Part shown: piece after piece, positions 25,701-39,300 of the stretch | Layout of the letters: every line of letters begins with the position of its first letter | Position numbering within the stretch: position 1 is the stretch's first letter | DNA from: Trochalopteron elliotii | Taxonomy: Eukaryota; Chordata; Aves; Passeriformes; Leiothrichidae | Reading direction: 5' to 3' | Assembly: GCA_024734555.1 (NCBI GenBank) | Contig: JANPWX010000358.1 | Location: 718,059 to 782,058, forward strand | DNA: 64,000 bases | The notes under the pieces: generated by a model | What the model saw: the letters and a program-made list of their open reading frames with translations, nothing else | Databases searched by the model: none | What the model was told of the DNA's origin: nothing | Position numbers and translations under genes: made by a program

Positions 25701-27323
25701 CCATAATTTTTCAGACCACTCTGATTTTGGAAGTGCTTAAATAGTAAGTATCCTGTCCAGAGAGAGCCTGAGCTGCCTTGGATGCATGGGCCAGAGTCTT
25801 CCTGTGGTGGCTGAGATGGACAATGCTGATGCCAAAAGTGACTCTGCTCTGTGAGTCTTGCAAATCCTGGCCACTAGGAAAAATAAGGTGATAACTGTGT
25901 TGCCCATGTTATTCACAAAATTAAAATGAAAAAGTAATACTTTTATCTCTTTAAAGTTAAGAGCTTCTGTTCTTGCAGAGCTCCCTCTCAGCTCTGAGTG
26001 CTGGGAGATGAAATTCAAGACTGGAAAATGCTGGTCATGGAGTCCAGAGCCAGCAGTTTTAGGAGAAGCAGCAATCTGAAAAAAAAAAGCAGGTAGCATC
26101 CTGGCTTGGTGGAGGCAGTTCTCTTTAATTCCCACTGAATACTGAGTTTTTGTGTTTGCTTGTGGCATGAGCTGCATTAGACATTCTCCCTTCTCTGGTC
26201 TTAAGGCACTAGGGAAACAAAAATAATCTCAGTTAAAAATTCTGCTACGTGGCAAGGGCAAAAAGACCTCAAAATAGAATTAAAGCGAGGTCCAATATCT
26301 AGAGGTTTGAAAATCTTCTTTTACATGTGGTTCCTTGCCCTGCCATTGGTTAGAGGAGTTGTTTCTCCATGAGCCTAATAGCATGATAGAAAGTGCCATC
26401 ACTTCTGGGTTGTTTTCATAGTGATTTACAGCTCTTTTGTTTTCCTCCCAGAAACCCACCCAGGGTGTACCCCCTCCCTACGATCTGTGTTTAATTTGAG
26501 TACATGTAAGCAATATCAGATGAAATGAAATGGAGAACTGCTGACAAGTGTCTGGGGCAAGGGAAGACCACGAGACAATTAATACATTTGGAAAACATCC
26601 CCAGGAGTCTTTTGGCACAGAAGTGGCACTGATTCTTTTCTGAATCCTCACATCCAGGCTGTGGTAGGGGATTCTAAGAGCTCTGATTGGCATATCCCTA
26701 TCAGTTTTCTATCTTTCCACATGCACACAGGCTGTTAAAATGCAGAGTAAAAGATCAAAAAGGAATACACAATAGCCTTATCCACAGGATGTTTCCATTG
26801 CATATGGTCTTTATCATATTTATAACACCCAGAAGGTGTTCTGAGCAGTGCTTCCCAGGAGAAAAATGGGGCAATATCTCTGGTTTTCAGTTGTTTCTTA
26901 GAGGCACATTATTTCTGTTGGGGCTACATTGGTTGGTTTTCATACACAATGCAGGAGGCATGACCTGATGTAATGTGGGAGCCTTGGATTTGGTATCATT
27001 TGTGAACAGTCAGAAGTAGGGATTGAAAATGGAGCTTTTCCCCACCCATCTGAACTCCTGCCCCCCATGGCAGTCATGCTGGCAGGGAGGTGCAGAGGTG
27101 AGACTCCCACTTTGCACCCTCCTGGTACCAACAGGAGAGCCCCAAAGGTTGCCACAGCTCCTGTGAACGTGTCTGGACCAACTTGCTGCTTGTCAGGCAA
27201 TGCAGATTACTCCAGAGCATGGCTCTCTCTGGCTGTGTCTCAGGCACATCCAAGTACATAATATCCTTAAAAATACCCGGTTTCCAGCTCACTGAGCAAG
27301 GAAATGCCAAGACAACCAGGGGT

Positions 27324-27358
<35 letters not shown>

Positions 27359-30300
27359 GCTGCCTCCTCGAAGGGTGAAGCAACAATCCTTCCAGGAATT
27401 GGCAGGGAAGGGAGACCCACATGGCTCCAGGCTGCTTTTAATTATCCAGAGTCACACTTTAATGAAGTTCTGCCAAATGCTCTAAATCATTCCATATTTC
27501 ATGGCACAAGACTATCTATCTGCTGCTGTACTTGAATTTGGTGGTGAACAAGCATCTGACCCCAGCCCCAGGACACCTTTTGGGTTCTCCATCTGGCTGG
27601 TGGCCATGGAGGCAGCTGATAGTTGTAGGCTGAGCTCTGCATGTTGAGAGACACAAAGGTGGGGCTGAAGGGACCCTGTTGTCCCTCCTGTGTTTTAGAG
27701 CCAAGGTTGTCTGCAGGGATGTTGTACCCTTGGGCTTTCCAGCCCAGACATGGTTGAAAGACTTGCAGTGCTGGGTTTGTGCTGCTGGGCACAAATCCTG
27801 CTGCAGTGCTTTCTTAGCTGGATGAAGAGCTTTTTGGGAGCTCCTGATCTTTGGAAGCCTCTTAGCCAAGAGCCAAGGCACTGTGTAGGTAGGAGAGGTG
27901 GGATTTTCATTGAGCTGGTCATGTTCCCTCTACGCTAATACAGAAGTGGCTGAGGGGGGTGATACCTCCCTCAGGGTGGGGGGCATTGGGAAGGTTGCAG
28001 CCCACCCTGAGTGTCCACATGTGAAAGTGGGTTGGGAATTGCAGCACTGTAGTGAGTGTTGGACCTCTCATCCATCCCCTCTGGAGATGACACTGTCATG
28101 GGAAGAGTGGCAACTAGGAGACTGACTTCAGTCCACTGTCTCCTTCCCTGTGTGTGATTGATACCTCTGCTCTCCTGCCCTCCTGTTCACAGCCTCCTCA
28201 GAGTGGGAAAGTGAGAAGGGACACCCCACCACATGGAGACTGTGAAAGATGAAGGGAGAGGTGCAGGGAAAGAGTTGGTGGGGATCTGGGCTGTGAAATT
28301 GAGTGGTGCAGGAGAATGGATGCTTGAAAGAGCTTGTGCCCACAGCCAAATCCCCTTCCTCGACAGAGGGTTGTGTGCTCAAAGTGCTCTCCAGATACAT
28401 GGGACATGTTCTCCAAGAAGAAGAATTGAGGCTGGTGTTCTTAAGGTGGATGTATAATCTTAACTAACCCAAGGCAAAACAGAATGTGCAGTCCAAAGAA
28501 GCAGATCGTGGGGTTTTTTGGATCCAGTCATGCTTACAAGTTATACTTGTCTCATGGCATTTCAGCCTCAGGGGGTGGAGGACTGACTTTGCTTGGGAGC
28601 CACTGAAAGATGCTCAAATCTGAGCCCTGGCATCCTGCTCACAGTTACACACTGGAGCTATTCCAGTGCTTTTGATTGGGCTGGGAGCAGGAGGGGGAAG
28701 CAAACATCAGAGCTGGCTGCACATAGCTCTTCACCTGTTTGGATTTTCCTAGACCTTGTTTTGAGCCAACTCTTGAAGAATACATTCAGACTGAGTCTTA
28801 GGCAAAGTTTCTGGAACAAGACCTGCCAAAATTAATGAGGGAGGTGCATATATTATGTGTTGTTCAACCCAGTTATGGGAGCCACCCTGCCTTTCTGTAA
28901 ATCTGTGAGTCTGTAGATGAGCTGGGTGGTTTTTGTGTGCAAATCAATACTTTATGTTGGTCAGCAGGTGGAAAGGGTGATTCATGTAGATCAGCAGTCC
29001 TGGACCAGGATCTCTCCTTGATAAACATGATGCTCCTGACAGGCACTGGGGGCAGACCAGTCCTTTGGTTTAGTTGCTGGCTCCAGTTGACCTTGAACTC
29101 AGGGAAAGTATTTTCTTTCAATTTCTCTCTCTCTCTTGACACACTTGTGAGATAAATACAGAAAAAATGGAGCAAAACATTTATTAAAATCAACGGCCAC
29201 CAAAACCCAGCTGACAGCTGGCAGACAGGACACCTGTGATGCTGCCTATAACCAGATCAGCCACTGTGGCTTGAAGGGAGATGAGATCTTTTAATTTGGG
29301 ACATATTTTCTCCCAGCCCATGCATTTTGATGTTTATTTTCACAAATGACAAGCCAAGTTGGCTCTGAGGCAGCAGGAGTTCGAATCCCTAATGGAAGCT
29401 GCAGACGGAGCCTTTTAAAGCCAGTCCTGCCTCCAGCAGGCAAGTACCTTCCCAAATTCCCCTGGAGAAGTGTCCTTGCCCTGTTGTGCTCTGCCAGGAG
29501 CAGCCATGTGGTGCCAGGCCTGGCTTGGCCACTGGCCCTGGCAGCACTCAGCCCCTTGCAGCAGCTAATATGAAGTGACAAACCAAAGTGCCTGGTTTCG
29601 AGGGACTGGGAACATATGGTTTTGGTGGACCAATTGCAGCTGGTTGCTGCACAAATCATTGCAGGTGCCTCTGGCAGCTGATGCAGTGACTCCCTCCTTT
29701 TGCTGCCCCACTCTGTCAACTTCTTTTGGAACAAGGCTGCTGCAACTGTTAGTCGAGTTATCTGTAAAAGCAACGACAGCAGGGAAAAATACACTGAGGG
29801 AAAAGCAAGTTTCCATGACACTGTAAAATACAAAAGGAAAATAATATAACTAAAAAGCAGGTCTGAATTTCTGCCCAAGAAACTTAAGAGCAAGCAAGGA
29901 AAAAAATATTTCCTGAGATCTGAAAGCACTTAATGGACTTTTTCTGCTGTATTTTTGCATTTCCTAGATCAGTAAGGAACCAGTAACAACTGCAAGGGGG
30001 AATGTTGTTGCAATGTTTTATATTGAGACAAGATGTGGGACTAAAATGGAAGCTGGTATTTACATACTATTATCCTCAAACTGACCCATCTTCTTCGCTA
30101 TGCAGGGGCAGCTGGAGAACTATGTCCATTCTGCAGAGGTAAAAGCAAGGCAGATGTGTTGGGCTCTGTATCCCAGTCCAGTGGAGACAATTCTTTTTGA
30201 TCCTGGATTCATGCTCTCTGGGATTAGAAACAACTGTCTGAATTTTTTTCCTTTTTGCCTGTAAACTTATTTGTCAAAATTTTATGCCCTTCCCTTCCCA

Positions 30301-33300
30301 TGACTTCCAGCCCTATTGCACAGGTAGTGCTGTATTTTGGGTAGGGAGTTTCCTTCAGGTGGGTGACACATGAGCAGCTGGGGTTTGGTTGTTTATACAA
30401 AAAGAGCACATTGAATAAAGTCTGGCTTCCTTCTTCAGGTGGGTGGTGTCTCCTCCTCATTTCCTCAAAATGCAAAGAGTTTATTGCCTTCATTTGTCTT
30501 TGTTGTACACCCATTTCAGAGCACAATTGTTTGTTTGGCTTTATTTTTGTATTTCCAGAACCTTTAATCAGGGTACAAATACAAATATGCTCTTCTGGAT
30601 GTTGTTTATTGGATTTTTTTTTATTGTGGAAAGTTATTTAATTTCTTAACTGGATGGTGGCTAGGGAGAGAAAGGAGGGAAAGCCAAAGTGGAGGAATGG
30701 CTTCTACTGACAATGGCTCAGGATAAGAAAGGAAATTCAAATGCCTTAAGTCCTAATTTCCCTTACATGGGGAAAGAAAGAAATCCAGTTTCAGAGCATT
30801 TGAAGCAAAACCACAGAAGCCACATCCACTCAAAATGCTCCATTTTGTTGCAGAGTGAGGAAACTCTTTTCCACCCTTAAAGTGACATCTTTGGGTGTGG
30901 AAGAGGAGCAATAATAAGGAAGGGGCTTAGTCGCAGTAACCATAGGGCACCTCTGCCACATGCCTGCTCATACTTTAGAAGAGTTCTGAGGTCTGGGTTG
31001 GGTGGGAGAGAGTTTTTATTCATGGTTTATAAAAGTTGTCTTAAGTGAGAATCTCTCTGTACATGGCTTATTTGGGGGGAAGAAACTTACTTGGTCTGTA
31101 AGTACCTCTTTTGGAGAGCTGTCTGTGAGTAGAGACAAAGAAAAAAATAACAATGTAAATGAGAGAAAATCAAAATAACTCATGGAAATGGGAAATGAAG
31201 AAATAACCCACCAAAATGTGTGGCCCACTAATGTGGTAAAATCTGCATTATATAGAAAGCTTGGATCAAACTGGGAGATTGAGGTGTGTCAGAAGAAGAC
31301 ATTCCTCTTTGACTGCCTGCCTCTGGAGGAAGAGCCATTGCATGGCTCATGGCATAGCCCTGGGAGGGGCTTTCAGAGCACCCTCTCCCTGTCCTGTTAC
31401 TCTTCAAACTGGATGTTTGTGCTGCTCTCTCTGGAGAGGGTTTATGTCCCCCACTCTGTGTGGCTGAGCAGCTCCAGTACCAAGTAGCATCCAAAGCCCA
31501 CCTCCAGCAGCTGGATTCAAAAAGACAACTTAGAGGTGAATTTTTCTAAAAATCGCTTCCAAGTTCTTTGTGCCATGCTGGACATGAGTGCTGGTGTTGT
31601 GAAAAGCCTCTGAGGACTGGAAACAAACACTTTCAAGAAGAAGGGTTGGAAACAAACACTCTACGGAAGGGTTGTTATTACCATCAGTGATTTGGGGTTT
31701 GTCCTTTTACACATTTTGTTTGAGCTAACACTTCACAATCTGTCCCTCAAAATCCTGATTGAGCCTGTGTTTTCTTAAATCTTGGTTTCAAAGGGTAGAG
31801 GAACAAATGTGGTTCTTGATTCTTCTCCCAAAGGTGTAGAATCGTCGATTAAATGTGTCCTGAAGTAATACTTTGTGCTCAAATCTTGCCTGTTATAATG
31901 AAAATGGCTCGAAACCACATCCAGTGACAAAATCCTCCTCTATTTAACCCATGTCTGAAAACAGCTGAACTACTGATGAGAAATGTCCTGGTGCTTCCAA
32001 ATCAGTGGCACTCTGGAGCTGCTGGAATGTATCTCATCCTTACAGACAGTCATTGCTCAAGAAACACATTACAGCTGTCGAGGATAGGAAGGACCAGGCA
32101 CCTTCCATCAGAGCATCAGGCCAGAGAAGGACTAAAAACAAAATCCCAGACTGGAGGCATCCCTGAGGCATTTGCCTGCCTGTTCTGTGTCTGGACTTTG
32201 GGATCGACCTCTGGTTCCTGCTCATTGTCAGAAACGTCTGAAACAGGAGAAGCCTCCTGTGGTCTCTGCTAACGACGTGGTGTTTATCACGCTCTGGTAA
32301 TTGCATTTGCAATGGTATTTACAGCATTTCCTATGTTTTGAAATGGAGAAATCTCAGGCTAGCCCAGGGCTCATTGTGCACTTTAATCTGCTTCTAAGCC
32401 CACACCTATCTTTAAATATTAACTCATACATTGGCAGTGTCCCGGGGCGGCCTCAACCCCACAGCTATCGAGCTGGGAATGTGGCTATTGAGGTGTTAAT
32501 GTTTGCTCTCAGTATTTATCACACGCAGTATCCTTCCTCTTTTACAGGTCCTAGGAATTCTTTCTTCCTTTTCCTTTTTCCTTTTTCCTTTTTCCTTTTT
32601 CCTTTTCCTTTTTCCTTTTCCTTCCCTTGCAGTTTCATCTGCAGTCAGTATTCTTGACTCCTCTAGAGCAGCACAGGGATTTGGAAATCCTTGCCCAGCA
32701 CAATATGGGAGTGGAAAGATCTCCTAATGTTGCACCCAGTTCTGTGTGTAGCACTTCAAATAATAGTTGTCAGTTTCTGCTGGCTTTTGGGGCAAAGACA
32801 ATATATTAATTGCAGGAACAGAGGTCATTTGAGCTCTCATTGTGGTCTGGCCTTGGCCTTGTATGAATTTATTTGTTATAAATAAATTTGTTCAGTCTAA
32901 ACGGGACTGATGTGGTCCTGGGCCATTTATGCCACAACACCTTGACCACAACTATGGCTCTGTCTCACTGCCTTCTTTTCCTGGATATAGCAGTTCCAGC
33001 TTAGACTCAGTGGATGAGGAAAAGTCCAGAGCTTGAATCCAGCACTGCAGCATGTCTGGAGTTCTCCTTCTGTATCTGTTGCTGTGTGGAGCAGGTGGCT
33101 TGAATTTGGCTGGAGCTTATGAGGCATTTTTTGAGTCTTTATCTTCAAGCTTATAAAGCCTTTTGGATACAATTTGCTGAATGCATGAAGGATGTAGAGT
33201 TTTATTGTGTGGATTTAAATCCAATCTTCTAAATTGCTATAAAGCAATTCCTTGTGTTTTGACATTTTGAAACCTCTGTCCCCCTTTTTCTTAAGGCCTG

Positions 33301-36300
33301 TCGTCAATCATGGACTGATTTAGAAAATTGTGCAAAATGTGTAAAAGAAATTAAAAAAAAAATTAAAATAATGTTAGGAAAAGAAAAAAAAAAGAGAGGA
33401 CACATATGTTATCATTACTCTAGCAAAAGGGAACATTGTCTCTGACTCAGAAAGTCTTTAAAGCTTGCAAAACAATTGGAGTAATCTCTTTAATGCAATC
33501 AACATTATTTGAGCTGTCATGGGGCTGTTTGAATTACTTCAACGTTGATTTTAGGGCTTTTTCTGTTTGAACTTCAAGTATACACTGTAGATATTTTTTC
33601 TATGCATTTTATGAAAAATATTCCAGCTTTGGATTGGCTTCTTGGTTGGATGTATTTAAGTATTAGTTGAATGGAGTTAAGGAGCTTGTCTACTTCAGTG
33701 AGGAAAGATAGAATTTCATTGCATACAACATTCTAAAGTGCTTCAGCCAACAGCAGAGTGGGGTACAGGAGTCCTTTTGTTAGGTGCTTTATTGTCAGAA
33801 GTCCTCAAGTGGTGCAAAATGGCAGTTTTCTGAGGAGGTAAAGTAAAAGACTCTCAGCATTCTCCCCTGTCCCCACCCCAAGACCCACAGTATGCCAAGA
33901 GATACCTAAGTCTGGTATCCATGGAAGAGTACAGGAAGAGAGTTCTAGCTGATGCTCTCCCATCCTCCAGTGTTTTCAGGTGAAGAACTCTCTGTGGTGA
34001 AGTAATTTCCATATATTTATTTGTTTCTATATATTCAGTGAGATCCAGTCAGTTTATCTCCCATAAAGCTGCCCAGCCTTCTCTTGAGAATCACAACTTT
34101 TTGATTGCCTTCAACCTGTTTTCTACGTCATTATCTGATACTCCCAGCTCTTCTGCTGGAAGATGTTGTCAGTCTCAATGTTTTTCCTTCATAGCATTCA
34201 TGGTTTTGTAGGCCTTTATCCTCAACCCTCTCACAGGACAGGACTCAAAATTACAGACCAAGCTCAAGGTCTGAGCCTCAGAGAAGGTTGTTCCTCCCCT
34301 ATCCTGGATAGGAATCAGCTACCACTAACACTCTGTAATGCAAGTCCTTGAGAAAAGAGGTAGTAAAGCCCCTTCCCTGGCTGTCTGGGACCTCCCACTG
34401 CTATTGCCACAGGGAAATTTCAAAGTTTTGCCTAGACTGTTGGAAGTGCCAACAGGGAAAGCAAATATTTGTGTGTAGGACCTAACCCCAAGAAGATTAA
34501 GTGCAGATGAATGTCAATAGTGCCAGCAACCTGTGAGAGAATGTGAAAACTGAGAAGGATGTAAAAACAGAACATGGAAAAAAAAGAAAATTAAAGAATA
34601 AAATGCAAAACGGATTAGAAGCAAGTCAGGGATAAGGAAAATTTCAATGGGGCTTTTTGCTTTCCCAGAAAGGGCAGCATGAAGACCAGCAAGAAAAGCA
34701 CTGCAACAGGGACTCATCAGTGTTAGCAGGCTGGGAAGTTCCAGGGGTGAGCACGAACTAGGGAGGGAGTAGAAATGAAGGATGCAGATTCATGGGATGC
34801 CACATGGACAGTAGATGCCTTTGGAAATTGGGAATGTGATCCTGGAGGTGATGAATATCTTGCATGGTCTTTAGTTCCTACCTCTTCAGTTCTGGAAGTC
34901 AATTGCTTTCTGGGGAAATGGTGATCCGTGGGAAGAAGTTTGGTTTTGTGAAGCTTGGCCCATGTTCTGTGGGAGGAGAGCTGTACTGTTTGGAAAACAT
35001 CCATCTCGGGAAAATCAAAAGTGGTAGGGCTGTCTAGACTAGTCAGGAAGGCGTGAACAAATAACCAGAGTAAAACAGAAGAAGAAGAGAAAAAAGTGTG
35101 ATTCCTCACCTAGAATTAAATTAAGACATCAGGAAAAAAAAAAAAAGAAGGCTTCAAAGGATGCAAACAGAAGATGTTCTTAACTGGCTTTACTCTAAGG
35201 TTAACAAGGAGAGGAAATTAGACATTCTCATGGCTGGATTTACATGTCGCTGCTGGAAGTGGGTGGGGAGATGTGTGATAGGAATGTTACAATTAATTAT
35301 TATAAATCTCTTCATAACAACTGTGTGGGCAGCGTGCAGGTGTGTGTCAGGACCTTGGCAGCCTGACAAAAATGTAATTATTGGTTATGGAGGTAGCAGC
35401 ACTCACTCTTTGGCACTTTGTCAATCAGCAGAGTGGCAATTAGCCATTGCTAGAGGCCACTGTGTTCCTCTGAAGAGGAAGGTAGAACCTCCCCAAACAC
35501 CTGGATGTGGTCTGGGTGAGAGCATGGGGGGAAGTGTGTCTTACCTGGGAGACTGCAATTACAGCAAGGATTCCTGACTCAGAAATCAGCCAGAACTATT
35601 CTGCCTTAAATGTTTTTCTTTTTTGACCTGCAGCTTGAAACTGGCAGCAATCTGTGTCCATATAACCCAATCTAAATACAGTGGTTTTTTGAAGTGAAGT
35701 AGGTCATTAATCTCTAGCTTGCCAGAGGTCATGATGTATTTTCTATCACTGAAAAAGAGGTTGGATCTCTTTTCTAGGAAAGCTATGCACCTGCTGAAGT
35801 AATTTGGTGGGCAAAAGGAATGACTTCCAACAATTTTATACAGGAAGTCTGATACAATCTGGTTGAAAGAGAACTGATTCTTGTTGCCCTCATTGCTTCA
35901 TATTGGACAGCATGTTATTTTCTAGTCTGGCTGACAGAAAATGTGGGGTTTAGGACTATAGTACATACAGTAGAGAATTCAGTGTTCCTGCCCCAAAGCC
36001 CATTCTTAGGCATCTTCCCCCCTGTGGGTCACAGGAGATCATGTACAGCCATGTTTACAAAGAATCTGAACCCCAGGAGTGAATAAAAAGCAGCCTTGAG
36101 AGCAGGATCAGAAGTTGTCCAAGACACCATCTTTCCAATTTCTACTCTAGCTGAGGAGTCTGGGTGAGAAAAAGCATTTCTGTTTGGAGCCTTTTAAAGT
36201 TCCCCATCAAATGCAGTAAAACACAATAAAGCAGCTTTAAAAACAAAGGGGAAAACAAAGACAAATAGATCTCTGACACAGCAGGGACAGCCAAGAGGAG

Positions 36301-39300
36301 CTTGTCAGGCCTGGGTTCCTTCAAAGATGTGCACTGAGTCCTTTCACACTCTTAGTGCTGTTTGCTGAAGTATTAAGGAAGTGGGAAGACATCCAGAAAA
36401 CTGGTTCAACTCAGCTGACACGGTGGAGTTTGAAAAGGAGCAGGAAGGAGGTGGAGATCTGCAGTACACTGCTGACCTGCCACCAGCTGGGGACACAGTG
36501 ATGCATCACACTGGTCCTGCTGCTGCAGGCTGTGCTCAGAGGTGTCCAGCAGCTGTTGAAAGAGATGATGAATAACATCTCACAGCTGCTACAGCGTTGG
36601 TTTTTTTTGGTCCCAATGAAATAGGGAGGTGAAATAGGGAGACAGATTTTTGGGGTAGCCTTCAGGAAGCTCTTGACCCAGCTGGCTATAAGGAGTGAAA
36701 GTGCCCCACAACACTCTATTGCCCTGGAAGACATGGAAAATCTGTAACAGTGAATTTATTGTAATTTGTCAGAGCTGAGCAGAGCTGTGTCCTCTCCCTC
36801 TGAGCTTTGCAAGCTTTGCAGATGCTGTGTGAGAATTACTTGTGAGCTGTAATGCCTGTATTGGTAAAATTCATTACAGACACACAGGGTGAAGATTGAG
36901 GAGTGCTCATTTGTGGTTGCTACAGACATTCTTTGTCATGGCCATTACTGAAACTTTATTGTAATTTAATCACATTTTTAAGTCCAGGCAACCCACAATT
37001 GTAACCACTGTGTCACCACCCAAGATTCAAAACTCAGCTCAGAATCAATGAAGTTATATCTGTATATAACTCCTTCCTGCAATTAACACCAAGAGGAGTT
37101 GGCATGAGAAGACACTTACTACCTTCTCAGGTAATGCAGAATTTATTATAGCACCCCTCCCTTTTCCTCTTCCCTTTTATGTGGTTTTGTATAGCTCTCA
37201 CAAACTATGAGAGAAAGTAAACATAGAAAGTAAAGTAATAAATGAGTTTGAAATATGAAGCCATATTCAAAAATTTTTGGATGAAAGTAGCTTTGTTAGT
37301 TTAGGATATCAGTCTGCTTTGAGAAGTGGTAGAGGTGGAACATTGCTTGTGAGATCTTCTTTCACCTGAGCTTTGAGGGCTGAGCCCAGTAATTGAATCA
37401 ACTGCTGTTTAAGTTGAATTATCCCTGTAATTTTTGTGTTTCTTTATTATTTTTACATATGAATCAGTTCTAATTGATGGAAAAGTTTTTTGAATAATTA
37501 AGCTCTTTGAAATACCTGGAAATTATTCCCTCAGCAATCAAAGGACATGGCATGCATTTTCAACAACCTTCAATAAATTTAAGTATTCAAATAATTAATG
37601 TAAAACACCAGTTTACACCTTCCCAGCAATGACACCACTGACTCCAAAAGGCAGGACTAAGCTGTCATGAGCTGTTGGACAGATGGCAGCTTCTTTAGCT
37701 GCTACCACACTACTTTTGTTCTCCTTTCTGTTGCCATATTCAAATTGCTGCCTGGTCATGTAAGCAAGTCTTGGGCTCACACCCTTGAGTCCATAGCAAA
37801 GCATCTTCTCTGGTCTGTCACTCTCCAGAACCACCCCCCCCCCCACCCAAAAAAAAAGGTCAGCCACATTTCTTGACATGTTTTTGACATGGATCTGAAC
37901 ATCTGTGGAACCCAGTCCAGCTCCAACCTCACAGCTGTTCTGGTTGTATCTCAGGAACTCACTTAAGAACTGGAGTGTTTAAACAATTTTTACCTGGCTT
38001 TAAGGCATGGACAGTGATTAGCAGAGCTGGGAGGCAGTATCCTTGTATCTACTGAGTTCTTTTTGCTGCTAGACATCTGCCTGCCTTCCCATGTAACTCT
38101 GAATCCAATATGCCTGTCTCTTTGCCTGTATTTCATGTGTGGTATTGTGCAGAGAACTCATTACAGACAAGCTCAAGTGTAGCCAGCACTTTGTTGCAAG
38201 TGCAAACATATCATGAAAGTCTGTGTTGCATTAGAATCTTTCCAGAACACACTGAAACACAGCCAAGGTGGCTTCACAGGCTCAGTGTTCTCCCAGCACT
38301 TGTTGGTTGAACTGTTCTTAAAAAATGTAGGAGTTTGGGAAGGCACGGGTGACAGCACCAGTAAAGATTTGCAATGCATCAAGTGGCAGGAAATAGGTGA
38401 GTTGATTCAGAGCTCAGCCAGCCTCCTCTTTGCTTGAGCCTTCTAGAGGAACTTCAGGGAGAGAAATGTAGTGAGCTGTGGTAGGAGATGACTCTGGTGG
38501 GCCCCTAGCTGTTGTTTCTGAGTTACAATTGGATTTCACAATCTGGGAGATGCCTCCACCAGCCCAGTGAAACACCTCCAGAGTCTGGAGCTGGCCCATC
38601 AGGAAGGATGAGAGGCAAGTGTGAAACCAGTTACATTGCAGGTTTTGCAATAGTTATGAGGACTCCTGTTTGAAATTTCCCAAGCCACAGAGCTCAGGCA
38701 AAGCACCTGAGGGAGCAAGAGCTGTCTTAGTTTGCCAGATGTGTCAAATCAATGCAATCTCCATCATGACAGGGAATGAGTCTGGTGAGTGGGAGACACA
38801 TAATTTTGCTTGACAACTGTTGGTTCAGTTCACAGGGAGGTTTTGCTGCACGAGTAGATTCCTCCTGGGGGAAACACAGCCAGACTGTTCCAGATGTCTG
38901 TATCACAGAATCACAGAATGTGTAGGTTGGAAGAGACCTTCAAGATCATTGAGTCCAACCCAGATCATCAAGTCCAACCCATGTATGGTGTGCACCAGCT
39001 CCTAATGGGAACATGAGGGATCCACAGCTGGTCATTCACACACCTTCTGAATGCTTTCCCTGTCTGTCTGCTCACCTCAAACACATCTAGAGCTTCAATC
39101 TACAGACACATTCCTCTTGCTCAAATTGACTTGCTCACGTGGACGCAGCCAACAGCCCCAGCCTTTTTGGGGTGTCTTGCCTGAGACCTGGAGTTTTAGG
39201 CACACAGGCCTCACTGTGGGTTTCTGGAACTTTCAGTTACTTGTCTCTTCTTCCTCTCTATTCTTTTCTTTAAGCCTGTCCACCTGACACCTGCTCTGGC

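Noticed and set aside
35161..35577. 138-codon + frame in intron 2 with a hydrophobic segment
   Set aside because: The apparent membrane segment comes from an AT-rich stretch (TTAATTATTATAAATC); no homologue recognised and no transcript signals.
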